NCBI RefSeq assembly: GCF_022179765.1
Contig: NZ_BPRE01000023.1
Coordinates: 1-64,000, forward strand
Reading direction: 5' to 3'
Origin: Methylorubrum suomiense
GTDB taxonomy: Bacteria; Pseudomonadota; Alphaproteobacteria; Rhizobiales; Beijerinckiaceae
Length of the DNA: 64,000 bases
How positions within the stretch are numbered: position 1 is the first letter of the stretch; each line of letters starts with the position of its first letter. Below, one piece after another: positions 51,434 through 60,896 of this stretch. Made by a program: the position numbers and the translations under genes. The notes beneath the pieces are model-generated. The model did not search any database. It saw nothing but the letters and a program-made list of their open reading frames with translations, and was not told the DNA's origin.

Positions 51434-52378
51434 CTACCGGGCGTGCAGCACCGCACGGCAGGCATCAGGCAGACCGGCGAGCGTCATTGGCGGGCGGGGC
51501 TTCGGCGGGGTCTTGGGTTTGGGCGGGTTGAGGATGGCCGGGCTGAACCAATAATCGAGTTCGGCGCCGCAGCCGTCTCCGGGCGGCGGCGGGGCTTGGT
51601 CGTCGCAGGACCCCTCGCCGCCGGGGCAGGCCAAGCGGATGTGGTAGTGGTAATTGTGCCCGTACATCGGGCGCACCTTGTTGAGCCAGCCGCGATCGCC
51701 ACCGGCCTCCCGGCAGAGCGCCTTCTTGATCGCCGGATTGACGAAGATGCGCGCCACTTCGGGCTGGCGCGCGGTCATGCGGATCAGCGCCGTGTGCTGC
51801 GACGTCCACACATCCGGGTCGATGTCGAGCCGGTCGGCGCGCACGACGTTCGTCGCGGAGGTTTCCTCGCGCTCGGCCCGGCTCATGCGATGGTCCGGCA
51901 TGGGGGTCAGCCAGACATCGACGTCGAGGCCGAGCTGGTGCGAGGCGTGGCCGGTCAGCATCGGCCCGCCGCGGGGCTGCGACATGTCGCCGACGAGCAA
52001 TCCCGGCCAGCCGGCCCGCGGGGCCTGGGCGGCGAGCCGCTCGATGAAGTTCACGAGATGCGGCACGCCCCACATCCGGTTGCGGGAGGGACGCATCACC
52101 TGCCAATTCGACCCGTCCATCGGCAGCGACTCGCCGCCGGAGAAGCAGCCCTTAGCATAGGAGCCGAAGGACTGAGCCGGCCCGCCGGTCGGACCGGTGA
52201 CGCGGCCGAACAGGGCCTTGGCCGGGGTCGAGGGATCGTTCGGGTTGGCGAGCGGCGGCAGCGGTTTCGGATTCACGCTGCCGCGATCCTGCGCGGCGGC
52301 CGGCCCGGCAAGGGCGCAGGCCGCGAGCGTCGCGACCACGACCGGGAGGGGGGAGAGGGGCAGGCGGGGCAGCGGCAT
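51434..52378 (-). CDS. mepA: Penicillin-insensitive murein endopeptidase MepA
   Basis: This 314-residue periplasmic LAS-type metallopeptidase cuts D-Ala-meso-DAP cross-links. It has a signal peptide (VVVATLAACALAGPAAAQ), a GTGPTGG-like segment, the metal site GHASHQLGLDVDVWL near residue 145 and HNYHYHIRL near 240. The C-terminus is Pro-rich. The frame is open upstream; ATG 52378 begins the signal peptide. It is 68 bases upstream of the methyltransferase-like gene. Confidence 0.92.
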   Translation of the reverse strand: MPLPRLPLSPLPVVVATLAACALAGPAAAQDRGSVNPKPLPPLANPNDPSTPAKALFGRVTGPTGGPAQSFGSYAKGCFSGGESLPMDGSNWQVMRPSRNRMWGVPHLVNFIERLAAQAPRAGWPGLLVGDMSQPRGGPMLTGHASHQLGLDVDVWLTPMPDHRMSRAEREETSATNVVRADRLDIDPDVWTSQHTALIRMTARQPEVARIFVNPAIKKALCREAGGDRGWLNKVRPMYGHNYHYHIRLACPGGEGSCDDQAPPPPGDGCGAELDYWFSPAILNPPKPKTPPKPRPPMTLAGLPDACRAVLHAR

Positions 52379-52489
52379 GCGCGTCGGTTCGTCCGGATGA
52401 AGAGGGAGGGGTCGGCGAGCGCCCGGAACGTGCCCGGCGAGATGGGCGTTTTTCAAGGCAAGCTGTAACAACGTTGCAGGACGCTCGCC

Positions 52490-52885
52490 ATGAACGACGT
52501 CATGATCGACACCGCGTCCGCCGACGCGGCCCACCCGCGCAGCCTGATCGCCAGCGACCGCGTCATTGGCACCGATGTGCGCCGGCCGGACGGGAGCAAG
52601 GTCGGCCGCATCGAGCGGTTGATGCTCGACAAGGCCACGGGTCGCGTCGCCTACGCCGTGATGAGCTTCGGTGGTTTCCTCGGGCTGGGCGAGGCGTTCT
52701 ACACGCTCCCCTGGGCCGTACTGCGCTTCGATCCCGGCCTGGATGCCTACGTCGTCGACATCACCGAGGCGCAACTGCGCGCAGCCCCGGAGCGCTCGCC
52801 GGAGGGGGGCGATCCGGGCGACGAGCGCGAATGGGAGGAGCACGTACACCGCTACTACAACGCGGCGCCCTACTGGGGGATCTGA
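52490..52885 (+). CDS. PRC-barrel domain protein
   Basis: This 131-residue cytoplasmic protein has the PRC-barrel fold: GTDVRRPDGSKVGRIERLM and VAYAVMSFGGFLGLGEAFYTLPW. The domain occurs in RimM and photosynthetic reaction-centre subunit H; stand-alone forms are common in Hyphomicrobiales and often stress-induced, but their function is not settled. It diverges from mepA, 111 bases away. Confidence 0.9.
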   Translation: MNDVMIDTASADAAHPRSLIASDRVIGTDVRRPDGSKVGRIERLMLDKATGRVAYAVMSFGGFLGLGEAFYTLPWAVLRFDPGLDAYVVDITEAQLRAAPERSPEGGDPGDEREWEEHVHRYYNAAPYWGI

Positions 52886-52889
52886 CGCT

Positions 52890-53237
52890 TCAGGGGCCGG
52901 TCAGGAAGCCGATCGGCTCCCGCGGCGGTTGGCCGAGCCAGATCAGCACGGCGCCGAGACCGAGGCCGAACAGGGACGCGGGCACGAGGCCGAGGGGCGC
53001 GAGGAGCACGGCATCGGCCCAGGGCGCGATCTTCTCGACGGTTTGACCGAGAGCGGCGGTGCGATCCTGGGGCAGGGCGTGGATCCAGTCGGCGAGCGTG
53101 GTGATGCGCAGCCCGTTATTCGCGATGGAGCGCGCCCCGTCGTAGCAGAGTTGCACGAAGCCGCCCGCCATGATCACGAGCCCGATCGCGCGGCTGAAGA
53201 ACGGCAGTCCGAGGAAGCGGGCGACGTTACGCAGCAT
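52890..53237 (-). CDS. Hypothetical small membrane protein, 115 residues
   Basis: Two hydrophobic segments, AIGLVIMAGGFVQLCY near residue 17 and VLLAPLGLVPASLFGLGLGAVLIWL near 78, indicate an inner membrane protein. No family is recognised. The start ATG at 53237 has no striking ribosome binding site. Its stop is 5 bases from the PRC-barrel stop, in convergent orientation. Confidence 0.62.
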   Translation of the reverse strand: MLRNVARFLGLPFFSRAIGLVIMAGGFVQLCYDGARSIANNGLRITTLADWIHALPQDRTAALGQTVEKIAPWADAVLLAPLGLVPASLFGLGLGAVLIWLGQPPREPIGFLTGP

Positions 53238-53457
53238 GTCCGACCTCGCGCGGGCCTTCGGATCGGCCTATCCGCGGCAACGCTTCAGCTCTCTGATCCG
53301 CATCGGCTGGTTTTGATGAGCCGCCGGCCACCGCTCGGGCCGATACTCTTGCCGCCGCGCTTGCCGCCTGACTAGGCCGAGCCCGGCGGCCCTGGCAAGC
53401 CTGCGGCTTTCCGAGCCACTTGGTCCGCCGTCGCCGTCATGCGACAGGCGGGGCCCG

Positions 53458-54135
53458 ATGACGGATACGCTTTCCCTCCCTTCCCTGGTGATCTTCGACT
53501 GCGACGGCGTGCTGGTGGACAGCGAGCCGATCAGCCTCGGCGTGCTCACGCGCGGGCTGAACGGCATCGGCCTCGCCCTGGACGTCGAGACGGTTCGGGC
53601 CCGCTACGCCGGGACCTCCATGGTCTCGATCATGGAGCGCGTCGCGACCGAGGACGGCATCCAGCCGCCCGACGGTTTCGCCGAGCGGGTCAAGGCGGAG
53701 ACCCTGCGGGCGTTCGAGGCGGAGCTCTCGGCCATGGCCGGCATTGCCCAGGCCCTGGCCGAGCTGGCACTGCCGTTCTGCGTGGCCTCCAGCAGCGATC
53801 CCGTGCGCCTGCGCCGCTCCCTCGGTCTCACCGGCTTATTGCCCCTGTTCGACGGGCGCATCTTCTCCTCGGCCGAGGTCGCCCGCGGGAAGCCCTTCCC
53901 GGACCTGTTCCTCCATGCCGCGGCACGGATGGGGCAGGACCCCTCCGCCTGCCTCGTGATCGAGGACAGCGTACCGGGGGTGCAGGCGGCCCGCGCCGCC
54001 GGCATGCGGGTCGCCGGTTTTACCGGCGGCGGCCATTGGGGCCACGATCGCGCCGGGCAGGATTTGATGGCCGCCGGCGCCGCGCGGGTCTTCACCGCCC
54101 ATGCCGATCTCGGCCGGATCATCTCCGGATCCTGA
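53458..54135 (+). CDS. HAD-superfamily phosphatase (phosphoglycolate phosphatase-like)
   Basis: This 225-residue protein has the four HAD motifs: DCDGVLVDSE (motif I), VASSSDP (II), GKPFPDLF (III) and VIEDSVPGV (IV). The cap domain is between motifs I and II, as in phosphoglycolate phosphatase and beta-phosphoglucomutase. The substrate cannot be read from sequence. It is a single gene. Confidence 0.92.
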   Translation: MTDTLSLPSLVIFDCDGVLVDSEPISLGVLTRGLNGIGLALDVETVRARYAGTSMVSIMERVATEDGIQPPDGFAERVKAETLRAFEAELSAMAGIAQALAELALPFCVASSSDPVRLRRSLGLTGLLPLFDGRIFSSAEVARGKPFPDLFLHAAARMGQDPSACLVIEDSVPGVQAARAAGMRVAGFTGGGHWGHDRAGQDLMAAGAARVFTAHADLGRIISGS

Positions 54136-54547
54136 GCCCGGGATCTCGGGGCAGCCCCACAGGTGAGACGCGTCGCGTGAAGGGGGAAACCCGGCGCGTT
54201 CTTTCCCTGTCAAGCTAATCTTCGAAAGAACATTCCGTTGACGGTGAAGGTCCGAACGCTCATCTTTGGGGCGTGCGGTCGTCTCCGCATCGCGGTGATT
54301 TGTCATGGCACGCTTGCGCCGCGTTATCAAACGCTAATGCATCACGGAGCACTTCGCTCCGTGGTCCTCATCGAACAGGAGGACTTGCCTTGAATGGTCT
54401 TTCGCATTTGAAAGCTTCTAAAACTGACGGCGGCGGGTTCGTCCGGGTTCGGGAGTGTTGTCGGGCAGTCATGTTGGTGGGCTAGGAGCCCGCGCGAACG
54501 CCTCATCGACAACCGGCCCTGAAATGGCCGCAGGAGTTCACTCCGTC
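54136..54547. other. 412-base gap with two hairpins and a strong Shine-Dalgarno
   Basis: CACGGAGC (54343-54350) pairs with GCTCCGTG (54356-54363), and GTCCTC (54364-54369) pairs with GAGGAC (54379-54384), which covers AGGAGGA (54377-54383). A 31-codon frame starts at TTG 54390 and a five-codon one (MVFRI) at ATG 54394. No conserved gene is recognised. Confidence 0.5.
54390..54485 (+). CDS. Candidate 31-residue small ORF or leader peptide
   Basis: A TTG lies six bases after the strong ribosome binding site AGGAGGA. The predicted peptide contains a pair of adjacent cysteines (RECCRAV) and is otherwise unremarkable. It may be a small protein or a leader peptide for the gene at 54548. An alternative start (ATG 54394) gives only MVFRI. 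The evidence is the ribosome binding site alone. Confidence 0.25.
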   Translation: MNGLSHLKASKTDGGGFVRVRECCRAVMLVG

Positions 54548-54784
54548 ATGACCCGTGTCCAACCCTACGCCCCCGTCCTGTTCTCTGAACAGGAAGCACC
54601 GACCCGTGTGATCGAGATCGGTGACCTGACCGCCGGCATCGCCGTGCCCGAGCGGGGTGGTGTGCGCTTCTTCTCTTCCGAGCGCCGCTTCGACGGCCTC
54701 GACGGCACCCTGTTCCGCAATGTCGAGCAGGCGGCCCGCGCCGCCCGCGACAAGAGCCGTGCGACGCGCCTTCGCGCGGTGTGA
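54548..54784 (+). CDS. Hypothetical protein, 78 residues
   Basis: The predicted protein starts MTRVQPYAPVLF and contains ERGGVRFFSSERRFDGLDG and an Arg-rich C-terminus with RAARDKSRATRLRAV. GGAG lies 11 bases upstream of the ATG. It may be a soluble basic protein. Start alternatives exist upstream (54524). I recognise no family; the composition is protein-like and typical of small Hyphomicrobiales proteins. Confidence 0.5.
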   Translation: MTRVQPYAPVLFSEQEAPTRVIEIGDLTAGIAVPERGGVRFFSSERRFDGLDGTLFRNVEQAARAARDKSRATRLRAV

Positions 54785-55027
54785 GGCGCTTTCCGACGAC
54801 GGGCTCCAGGTTCGTCGCGAGAGCGTATCCTACGACGAGGATCGAGCGATCGATCCTGCGAGCCGGCGGCCTTGATGGGCCGCCGGCTTTTTCGTGCTCG
54901 ATCGAAGCCGGTTCGACGGCTTCCCCGGCCCGATCGCGGCACCGGATCGACCCGCGGTGACAGGCTGCGGTGCCGGGCTTCGGGCCGGGGGGATTGACCT
55001 ATGGCCTCGGCGAGGCCACATCGAAGC

Positions 55028-55137
55028 TGTTCCAGGGAGATCCCCGCCAAGGGGCTGAGACACCGCTATCGCCGTCATCGGCAGCGCGGAAATCCTTCGA
55101 ACCTGATCCGGTTCATACCGGCGTAGGGATTGGACCT
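55028..55137 (+). promoter_or_regulatory. TPP riboswitch (THI element)
   Basis: The conserved core of the thiamine pyrophosphate aptamer is present: GGGGCTGAGACACC (55051-55064) in the first half, and ACCTGATCCGGTTCATACCG (55101-55120) and GCGTAGGGATTGG (55121-55133) in the second. It lies upstream of thiO. TPP binding normally turns thiamine biosynthesis off. The expression platform downstream is described separately. Confidence 0.95.
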
Positions 55138-55182
55138 GAAGGGTGGCCGAAAGGCGAACCCGCTTCATCGGAAGCTCATGGT

Positions 55183-55215
55183 GTCCAATCCCTGCGAAGA
55201 GAGTTTCGCGGGAGG
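55183..55215 (+). promoter_or_regulatory. Expression platform of the TPP riboswitch
   Basis: CCTGCGAA (55191-55198) and TTCGCGGG (55205-55212) form an eight-base hairpin that overlaps the thiO ribosome binding site GGGAGG (55210-55215). The strand 55183-55196 is also able to pair with the aptamer end at 55122-55135 (14 base pairs, one wobble). The two pairings are mutually exclusive, which fits control of translation initiation. Confidence 0.7.
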
Positions 55216-55221
55216 TGGCCC

Positions 55222-56436
55222 ATGTCCGAGATGCTGACAGCCCCGTTCGAGCGGCGCCGCGGTCTCGATGTGCGTCCCCGCCCCGCCGCGCTGCCGCAGC
55301 GGGCCGACGTGGTCGTAGTCGGCGGGGGCCTAATCGGTCTGTCGGTGGCGTGGCGCTTGGCCGAAGCCGGTCGCTCCGTGGTCGTGATCGAGCGCGGCCA
55401 AGTCGGCGTCGGCGCGAGTCTCGCCGCCACTGGCATGCTGGCACCGGCCGCCGAGCACGAGCCCGGTTCCGATCACCTCCTGCCCCTCGCGCTCGAATCC
55501 CTGAATCGCTGGCCGGGCTTTCGCGATTCGCTCCAGGCTGCCTCCGGCCTCGATATCGATTACCGCGAGGACGGCACCGTGGTGCTGGCCGTCGGCCGCG
55601 ACGAGGTCGAGCGGCTGCGCTTCCGCTACGAGCTTCAGAAGCGTTCGGGCGTCGCCGCCGAGTGGCTGTCGGGTCCCCAGGTCCGTGCCCGGGAGCCGCT
55701 GCTACGGCCGAACGTGACCGCCGGGATTCTCTGTCCCCTCGATGCCCAGGTCGATCCCCGCCTCGTCATGGCGGCCCTGCTGCGCGCCTGCGAGGCGACG
55801 GGCGTGACCATCGTCGAGGAGCGGGCGGTCGAAGGGCTCGACCGCCGCGGGGGACGGGTCGTCGGCGTCCGGGCTGGCGGACAGGCGGTCGCTTCGGACA
55901 GCGTGATCCTCGCGGCCGGTGCCTGGAGCGGGCAGGCAGGTCTTCTGCCGGACGGGCTCGCCCTCCCGGTACGACCGCTCAAGGGGCAGTCCCTGGCGCT
56001 CCGCACGACCCGCCGCACCGGCACGCTGTCCGGCATGGTCTGGACCGCCGAGGTGCATATGGCGCCCAAGGGCGATGGCGGGCTCATTATCGGCGCGACC
56101 GTGGAGGATTGCGGCTTCACGCCGGGTGTGACCGCGGGCGGGGTGTTCGCCCTGCTCGAGGGGGCGCGCCGCATCCTGCCGGGCGTCGAGGAGATGGCGA
56201 TCGAAGCGGTCTGGAGCGGCTTCCGCCCGACTTCGGACGACGACGCGCCGATCATCGAGGAGACCCTGCCCGGCCTCGTCGTGGCCACGGGTCATCACCG
56301 CAACGGGTACCTGCTGGCGCCCGCCACCGCCGACGCGGTCGCCGCCCTGGTCACGGAGGGCGCGCTGCCGGACTTCGCCCGCGGCTTCACCAGAGCCCGT
56401 TTCGAGACGACCGGCGAGGGGAGGGCCGTGGCGTGA
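55222..56436 (+). CDS. thiO: Glycine oxidase ThiO
   Basis: ThiO oxidises glycine to iminoglycine for the thiazole moiety of thiamine. The 404-residue FAD enzyme has the dinucleotide fold VVVVGGGLIGLSVAWRLAEAG, read in two parts, near residue 28, and the C-terminal flavin motif GHHRNGYLLAP. The ATG is preceded by GGGAGGTGG, whose exposure is probably set by the upstream TPP riboswitch. Its stop overlaps the thiS GTG (GTGA). Confidence 0.95.
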   Translation: MSEMLTAPFERRRGLDVRPRPAALPQRADVVVVGGGLIGLSVAWRLAEAGRSVVVIERGQVGVGASLAATGMLAPAAEHEPGSDHLLPLALESLNRWPGFRDSLQAASGLDIDYREDGTVVLAVGRDEVERLRFRYELQKRSGVAAEWLSGPQVRAREPLLRPNVTAGILCPLDAQVDPRLVMAALLRACEATGVTIVEERAVEGLDRRGGRVVGVRAGGQAVASDSVILAAGAWSGQAGLLPDGLALPVRPLKGQSLALRTTRRTGTLSGMVWTAEVHMAPKGDGGLIIGATVEDCGFTPGVTAGGVFALLEGARRILPGVEEMAIEAVWSGFRPTSDDDAPIIEETLPGLVVATGHHRNGYLLAPATADAVAALVTEGALPDFARGFTRARFETTGEGRAVA

Positions 56437-56645
56437 GGCTGACCGTCAACGGAGAGGCCTGCGAGCGGGAGGTGGCGGATCTCGCCGCCCTGTTCGCCGC
56501 GGAGGCCGAGGAGCGGGGCATCGAGAGCCCCGAGGGCATCGCCATCGCGGTCAACGGGCGCGTGGTGCGCCGGGCGGCCTGGGGCGCGACGCCCGTGAAC
56601 GAGGGCGACCGCATCGAGATCGTCCGCGCCATGCAGGGAGGCTGA
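56433..56645 (+). CDS. thiS: Sulfur carrier protein ThiS
   Basis: This is a 70-residue ubiquitin-fold carrier ending in GlyGly (RAMQGG), which is adenylated and thiocarboxylated to deliver sulfur to thiazole synthase. It starts at a GTG overlapping the thiO stop. LTVNGEACEREVADLAALF and GDRIEIVRAM are recognised. No ThiF adenylyltransferase is adjacent; it must be supplied elsewhere. Confidence 0.95.
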   Translation: MRLTVNGEACEREVADLAALFAAEAEERGIESPEGIAIAVNGRVVRRAAWGATPVNEGDRIEIVRAMQGG

Positions 56646-56649
56646 CGCC

Positions 56650-57462
<813 letters not shown>

Positions 57463-57466
57463 CGCT

Positions 57467-58099
57467 TTGACGGAGAGGCGCCCGCTGCCGCCGTTGCTCG
57501 TCGTCACCGACCGGCACGGCACGGCACGGCCCCTCGCCGGGACTGTGCGCGCGGCGGTCGCCGGCGGCGCCCGCTTCGTCTGGCTGCGCGACCGCGACCT
57601 CGACCCGGCCTCGCGCCGGGCGCTGGCCCGCGACTGTCTCGCGATCCTGTCCCCCCTCGGCGGGCGCCTCGTCATCGGCGCCGATCGGGATCTCGCGGCG
57701 GCGACGGGGGCGCAGGGCGTCCATCTCGGTGGGGGAACGAGCCCCCGGGACATCGCCGATGCGCGGGCGACCCTTGGCCCGGATGCGCTGATCGGCGTCT
57801 CGGCGCACGCGCCGGCGGAGGTCGCGGCGGCGGCCGAAGCGGGTGCCGATTACGCGACGCTGAGCCCGATCTTCTTCACCGCCAGCAAGCCCGGCTACGG
57901 ACCGGCCCTCGGCCTGGCCGCGCTGGAGGCCTGCCGGGGATTGCCGATCCCGGTCTTTGCCCTCGGCGGAATCGACGAGGCGCAGGCTTCCGATTGCCTC
58001 GGTGCGGGTGCCGCCGGAATCGCGGTGATGGGTGGGCTGATGCGCGCTCCGGATCCCGAGCAACGGACCCGCCGCCTGCTGCACGCGCTCGGCGCCTGA
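57467..58099 (+). CDS. thiE: Thiamine phosphate synthase ThiE (TTG start)
   Basis: ThiE joins the pyrimidine pyrophosphate and thiazole phosphate. The 210-residue protein has GVHLGGG, SPIFFTASKPGYGP and ALGGIDE as its core. The TTG at 57467, four bases after the thiG stop, gives the earliest start compatible with the family; no ATG or GTG gives a better fit. No strong ribosome binding site is visible, so it depends on coupling. At about 210 residues it is near family length. Some TenI-like proteins look similar. Confidence 0.86.
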   Translation: MTERRPLPPLLVVTDRHGTARPLAGTVRAAVAGGARFVWLRDRDLDPASRRALARDCLAILSPLGGRLVIGADRDLAAATGAQGVHLGGGTSPRDIADARATLGPDALIGVSAHAPAEVAAAAEAGADYATLSPIFFTASKPGYGPALGLAALEACRGLPIPVFALGGIDEAQASDCLGAGAAGIAVMGGLMRAPDPEQRTRRLLHALGA

Positions 58100-58235
58100 C
58101 AGTTTCCGGAGTGGCAAACATGCCCGATCTGCGGAAGAGCCATGGCGCGCGGCGCCAACCGGTATAGAACCGGGCCAAGAATCGATCCCCCAATATCCAT
58201 CAGCGCGCCCAGCCGGGCGCCCCCGAGCCAAACGC

Positions 58236-59033
58236 ATGATCAACTCACCCCTCATGACCGTCATGGTCGACGCCGTGCGCAAGGCGGCCCGCGGCCTCAA
58301 GCGCGACTTCGGCGAGATCGAGAACTTGCAGGTCTCGCGCAAAGGTCCGGGCAACTTCGTCTCGGCGGCCGACAAGAAGGCCGAGGACGTGCTGAGGGAA
58401 GCGCTGATGAAGGCGCGGCCCGGCTACGGCCTCGTCCTTGAGGAGAGCGGCAACATCGAGGGCACCGACAAGAGCCACACCTGGCACGTCGATCCCCTCG
58501 ACGGGACCACGAACTTCCTCCACGGCATCCCGCATTTCGCGATCTCGGTCGGGCTGGAGCGCGACGGGCAGGTCGTGGCCGGCGTGATCTACGATCCGAT
58601 CAAGGACGAACTGTTCATCGCCGAGCGCGGCAAGGGCGCCTATCTCAACAACCGACGCCTGCGGGTCTCCGGCCGGCAGGATCTGTCCGATGCCGTGGTG
58701 GCCTACGGCACGCCCTATCTGGGTCGCGGCAGCCACGGCCGGCTGCTCAAGGAAGTCGCGGCCGTGATGGCGGTCTCGGGCGGAACCCGGCGCTTCGGCT
58801 CGGCGGCGCTCGATCTCGCCTATGTCGCCTGCGGACGCACCGACCTCTACTGGGAGCGCGACCTCCAGACCTGGGACATCGCGGCCGGCATCATTCTCGT
58901 GCGCGAGGCCGGCGGCTTCGTGTCGAGCGCCGATGGCGGCGCCGAGCCGCTGGCCGCACGCTCCGTCGCCTGCGGCAATGAAGTGCTTCAGCGCGAGCTG
59001 ATCGGCCTGCTGCGCAAGGCGAACGCGTCCTGA
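58236..59033 (+). CDS. suhB: Inositol monophosphatase-family phosphatase
   Basis: This 265-residue magnesium-dependent phosphatase has the signature DPLDGTTNFLHGIPHFA near residue 88 and the second signature WDIAAGIILVREAGG near 212. In bacteria it acts as SuhB, an inositol-1-phosphatase that also aids transcription termination in E. coli, but substrates vary. It lies 136 bases after thiE and is probably separate from the thi operon. Confidence 0.9.
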   Translation: MINSPLMTVMVDAVRKAARGLKRDFGEIENLQVSRKGPGNFVSAADKKAEDVLREALMKARPGYGLVLEESGNIEGTDKSHTWHVDPLDGTTNFLHGIPHFAISVGLERDGQVVAGVIYDPIKDELFIAERGKGAYLNNRRLRVSGRQDLSDAVVAYGTPYLGRGSHGRLLKEVAAVMAVSGGTRRFGSAALDLAYVACGRTDLYWERDLQTWDIAAGIILVREAGGFVSSADGGAEPLAARSVACGNEVLQRELIGLLRKANAS

Positions 59034-59259
59034 GCCCTCGTTGAGAGGGTGACCGGCGGTGCTCCATTATCCCCGGGCGCCGCTGCGACAGCCTCGAACG
59101 GATGACAGATTCGACATGGTTTGCCACCGCATCGTGCGGGCGATGTCGAAGCTAAGCGGAGCGCAATTGGAACGACCGTCCCGGTGAATACGCTCACCGC
59201 TGGCCTCGCACGCCGCCATCTGCTCTAAACCGCGGCTGCCTTTCGAGAACGAGTCCCCC

Positions 59260-59805
59260 ATGGAAGCCCGCCGCCACTCCGCCCTCAAGGATGCGATCCG
59301 CTCGATTCCGGATTATCCGAAGCCGGGCATCATCTTCCGCGACATCACGACCTTGCTGAGCGATCCGCGGGCGTTCCGGCGGGCCGTCGATTCGCTGGTG
59401 CATCCCTTCGCCGGGGGGCGGATCGATCAGGTGGCCGGTATCGAGGCGCGGGGCTTCATCCTCGGGGGCGCCGTCGCGCACCAGCTCTCCTCCGGCTTCG
59501 TGCCGATCCGCAAGAAGGGCAAGCTGCCCCACAAAACCGTTTCGACGGCCTACGCCCTCGAATACGGCACCGACGAGATCGAGATCCATGTCGATGCCAT
59601 CCGCCCCGGCGACCGGGTCATCCTCGTGGACGATCTCATCGCCACCGGCGGCACCGCGACGGCCGCGGTGAACCTGCTGCGTCAACTCGGGGCCGAAGTG
59701 GTGGCAGCCTGTTTCGTCATCGACCTGCCGGAAATCGGCGGCGCGCAACGGCTCCGCGACCTCGGCGTCACCGTGCGAACCCTGATGGAGTTCGAGGGGC
59801 ACTGA
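59260..59805 (+). CDS. apt: Adenine phosphoribosyltransferase
   Basis: This 181-residue enzyme salvages adenine with PRPP to make AMP. It has IRSIPDYPKPGIIFRDITTLL at the N-terminus (read as IPDYPKPGIIFRDI) and the PRPP loop VDDLIATGGTA near residue 128. The length fits the family. It is a single gene with 226 bases of non-coding sequence before it. Confidence 0.97.
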   Translation: MEARRHSALKDAIRSIPDYPKPGIIFRDITTLLSDPRAFRRAVDSLVHPFAGGRIDQVAGIEARGFILGGAVAHQLSSGFVPIRKKGKLPHKTVSTAYALEYGTDEIEIHVDAIRPGDRVILVDDLIATGGTATAAVNLLRQLGAEVVAACFVIDLPEIGGAQRLRDLGVTVRTLMEFEGH

Positions 59806-60101
59806 GCCGCGCTCAAGACCGACCGGCATCGCGAGAGGCCTGCGGGCGGGCTCGCCGAGGGTCGGCGGTGGATCGGGTGCCGTCCCGAGCCAAGCCGTGC
59901 CTGACCCCGTGACCGCGAGGTCCGGCCGGCTGAGAAGCGGACCGGTTCGAGGCATGGTTCGCCCGAACGTGCCAAGCCCCGGATCCTGCTGGCAAAAGGT
60001 TCCGCGCCGCGCCGGAAAACCTATCGTCGCGACGCCGCAACCAACCGGCCGCCTTGGCGTTTTCTGCGACCCGAACAGGGCCTCGTAGAAGGATACCCGC
60101 C

Positions 60102-60686
60102 ATGTACACGCGTTTGACTGCCGCTGCCGCCCTCCTGGCGCTGTCCACCGGTTTCGCCGCCGCTCAGAACACCACCACGACGACCACCGACAAGCCCGCG
60201 GCGTCCGGAACCGCCACGCAGGCGGGCAAAGATCTGAAGGAGTGGCAGGCTGCGCCGCTCGCCAAGACCAGCCTCGCCCAGGCCATCACCACGGCCGAGG
60301 GCAAGGAAGCGGGCGGTCGCGCCATCGACGCCGATTTCGAGCTCGCCGACGGCAAGAACCCGGCCCATTACAGCATCAAGGTCGTCTATCCGGACGGCAA
60401 GCTGGTCGAGCACGGCATCAACGCCGACACCGGCGAGCTCTACAAGAGCGAGAACCAGCCGATCGAGCGTTACTTCACCCGCCTGAAGCCCGCCGACTTC
60501 ACCAATGCCAAGACTTCGCTGAAGGACGCTCTGGCGATTGCCGAGCAGAAGGCCGGTGGCGGTAAGGCTTACGAGGCCGAGGTCGAGCGCGAGGGCAACG
60601 CCGTGGAATACGAGATCTCCGTGGCGCTCCCGAACGGCTCGAAGGAGATCAAGGTCGGCCCGGACGGCACCGCCAAGGCCGACTGA
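60102..60686 (+). CDS. Exported protein with two PepSY domains
   Basis: This 194-residue protein has a signal peptide (TAAAALLALSTGFAAAQ), a Thr-rich stretch, and two PepSY domains. The first has TSLAQAITTAEGKEAGGRAIDADF, and the second TSLKDALAIAEQKAGGGKAYEAEV, each quoted as separate parts here. The paired similarity indicates internal duplication. PepSY domains are thought to inhibit peptidases in the periplasm or surface. GTAGAAGGATAC precedes the ATG at 60102. Confidence 0.88.
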   Translation: MYTRLTAAAALLALSTGFAAAQNTTTTTTDKPAASGTATQAGKDLKEWQAAPLAKTSLAQAITTAEGKEAGGRAIDADFELADGKNPAHYSIKVVYPDGKLVEHGINADTGELYKSENQPIERYFTRLKPADFTNAKTSLKDALAIAEQKAGGGKAYEAEVEREGNAVEYEISVALPNGSKEIKVGPDGTAKAD

Positions 60687-60827
60687 GCCCGCTGGTCTGG
60701 ATCCGGCATGGCAGAGTCGCGCTCCGCATCGCGTTTATGCGGCCTGCCGGATCCGTCGTGCGGGATGGGCCGATGCGAGGCTGAAATGGCCGACCGGTGG
60801 TTGGCCGTTTCCAGGGCCCGATCATGA

Positions 60828-60863
60828 AAAAGGCCCCTCCCACGAAGCGGGGAGGGGCCTTTT
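60828..60863. terminator. Bidirectional intrinsic terminator
   Basis: AAAAGGCCCCTCCC (60828-60841) and GGGAGGGGCCTTTT (60850-60863) form a perfect 14-base stem around ACGAAGCG. A-rich and T-rich flanks let it act on both strands, ending the PepSY gene (plus) and purQ (minus). Confidence 0.9.
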
Positions 60864-60896
60864 CTTTTCATGTACGGAGGGGTGGGGCCGATCCGA

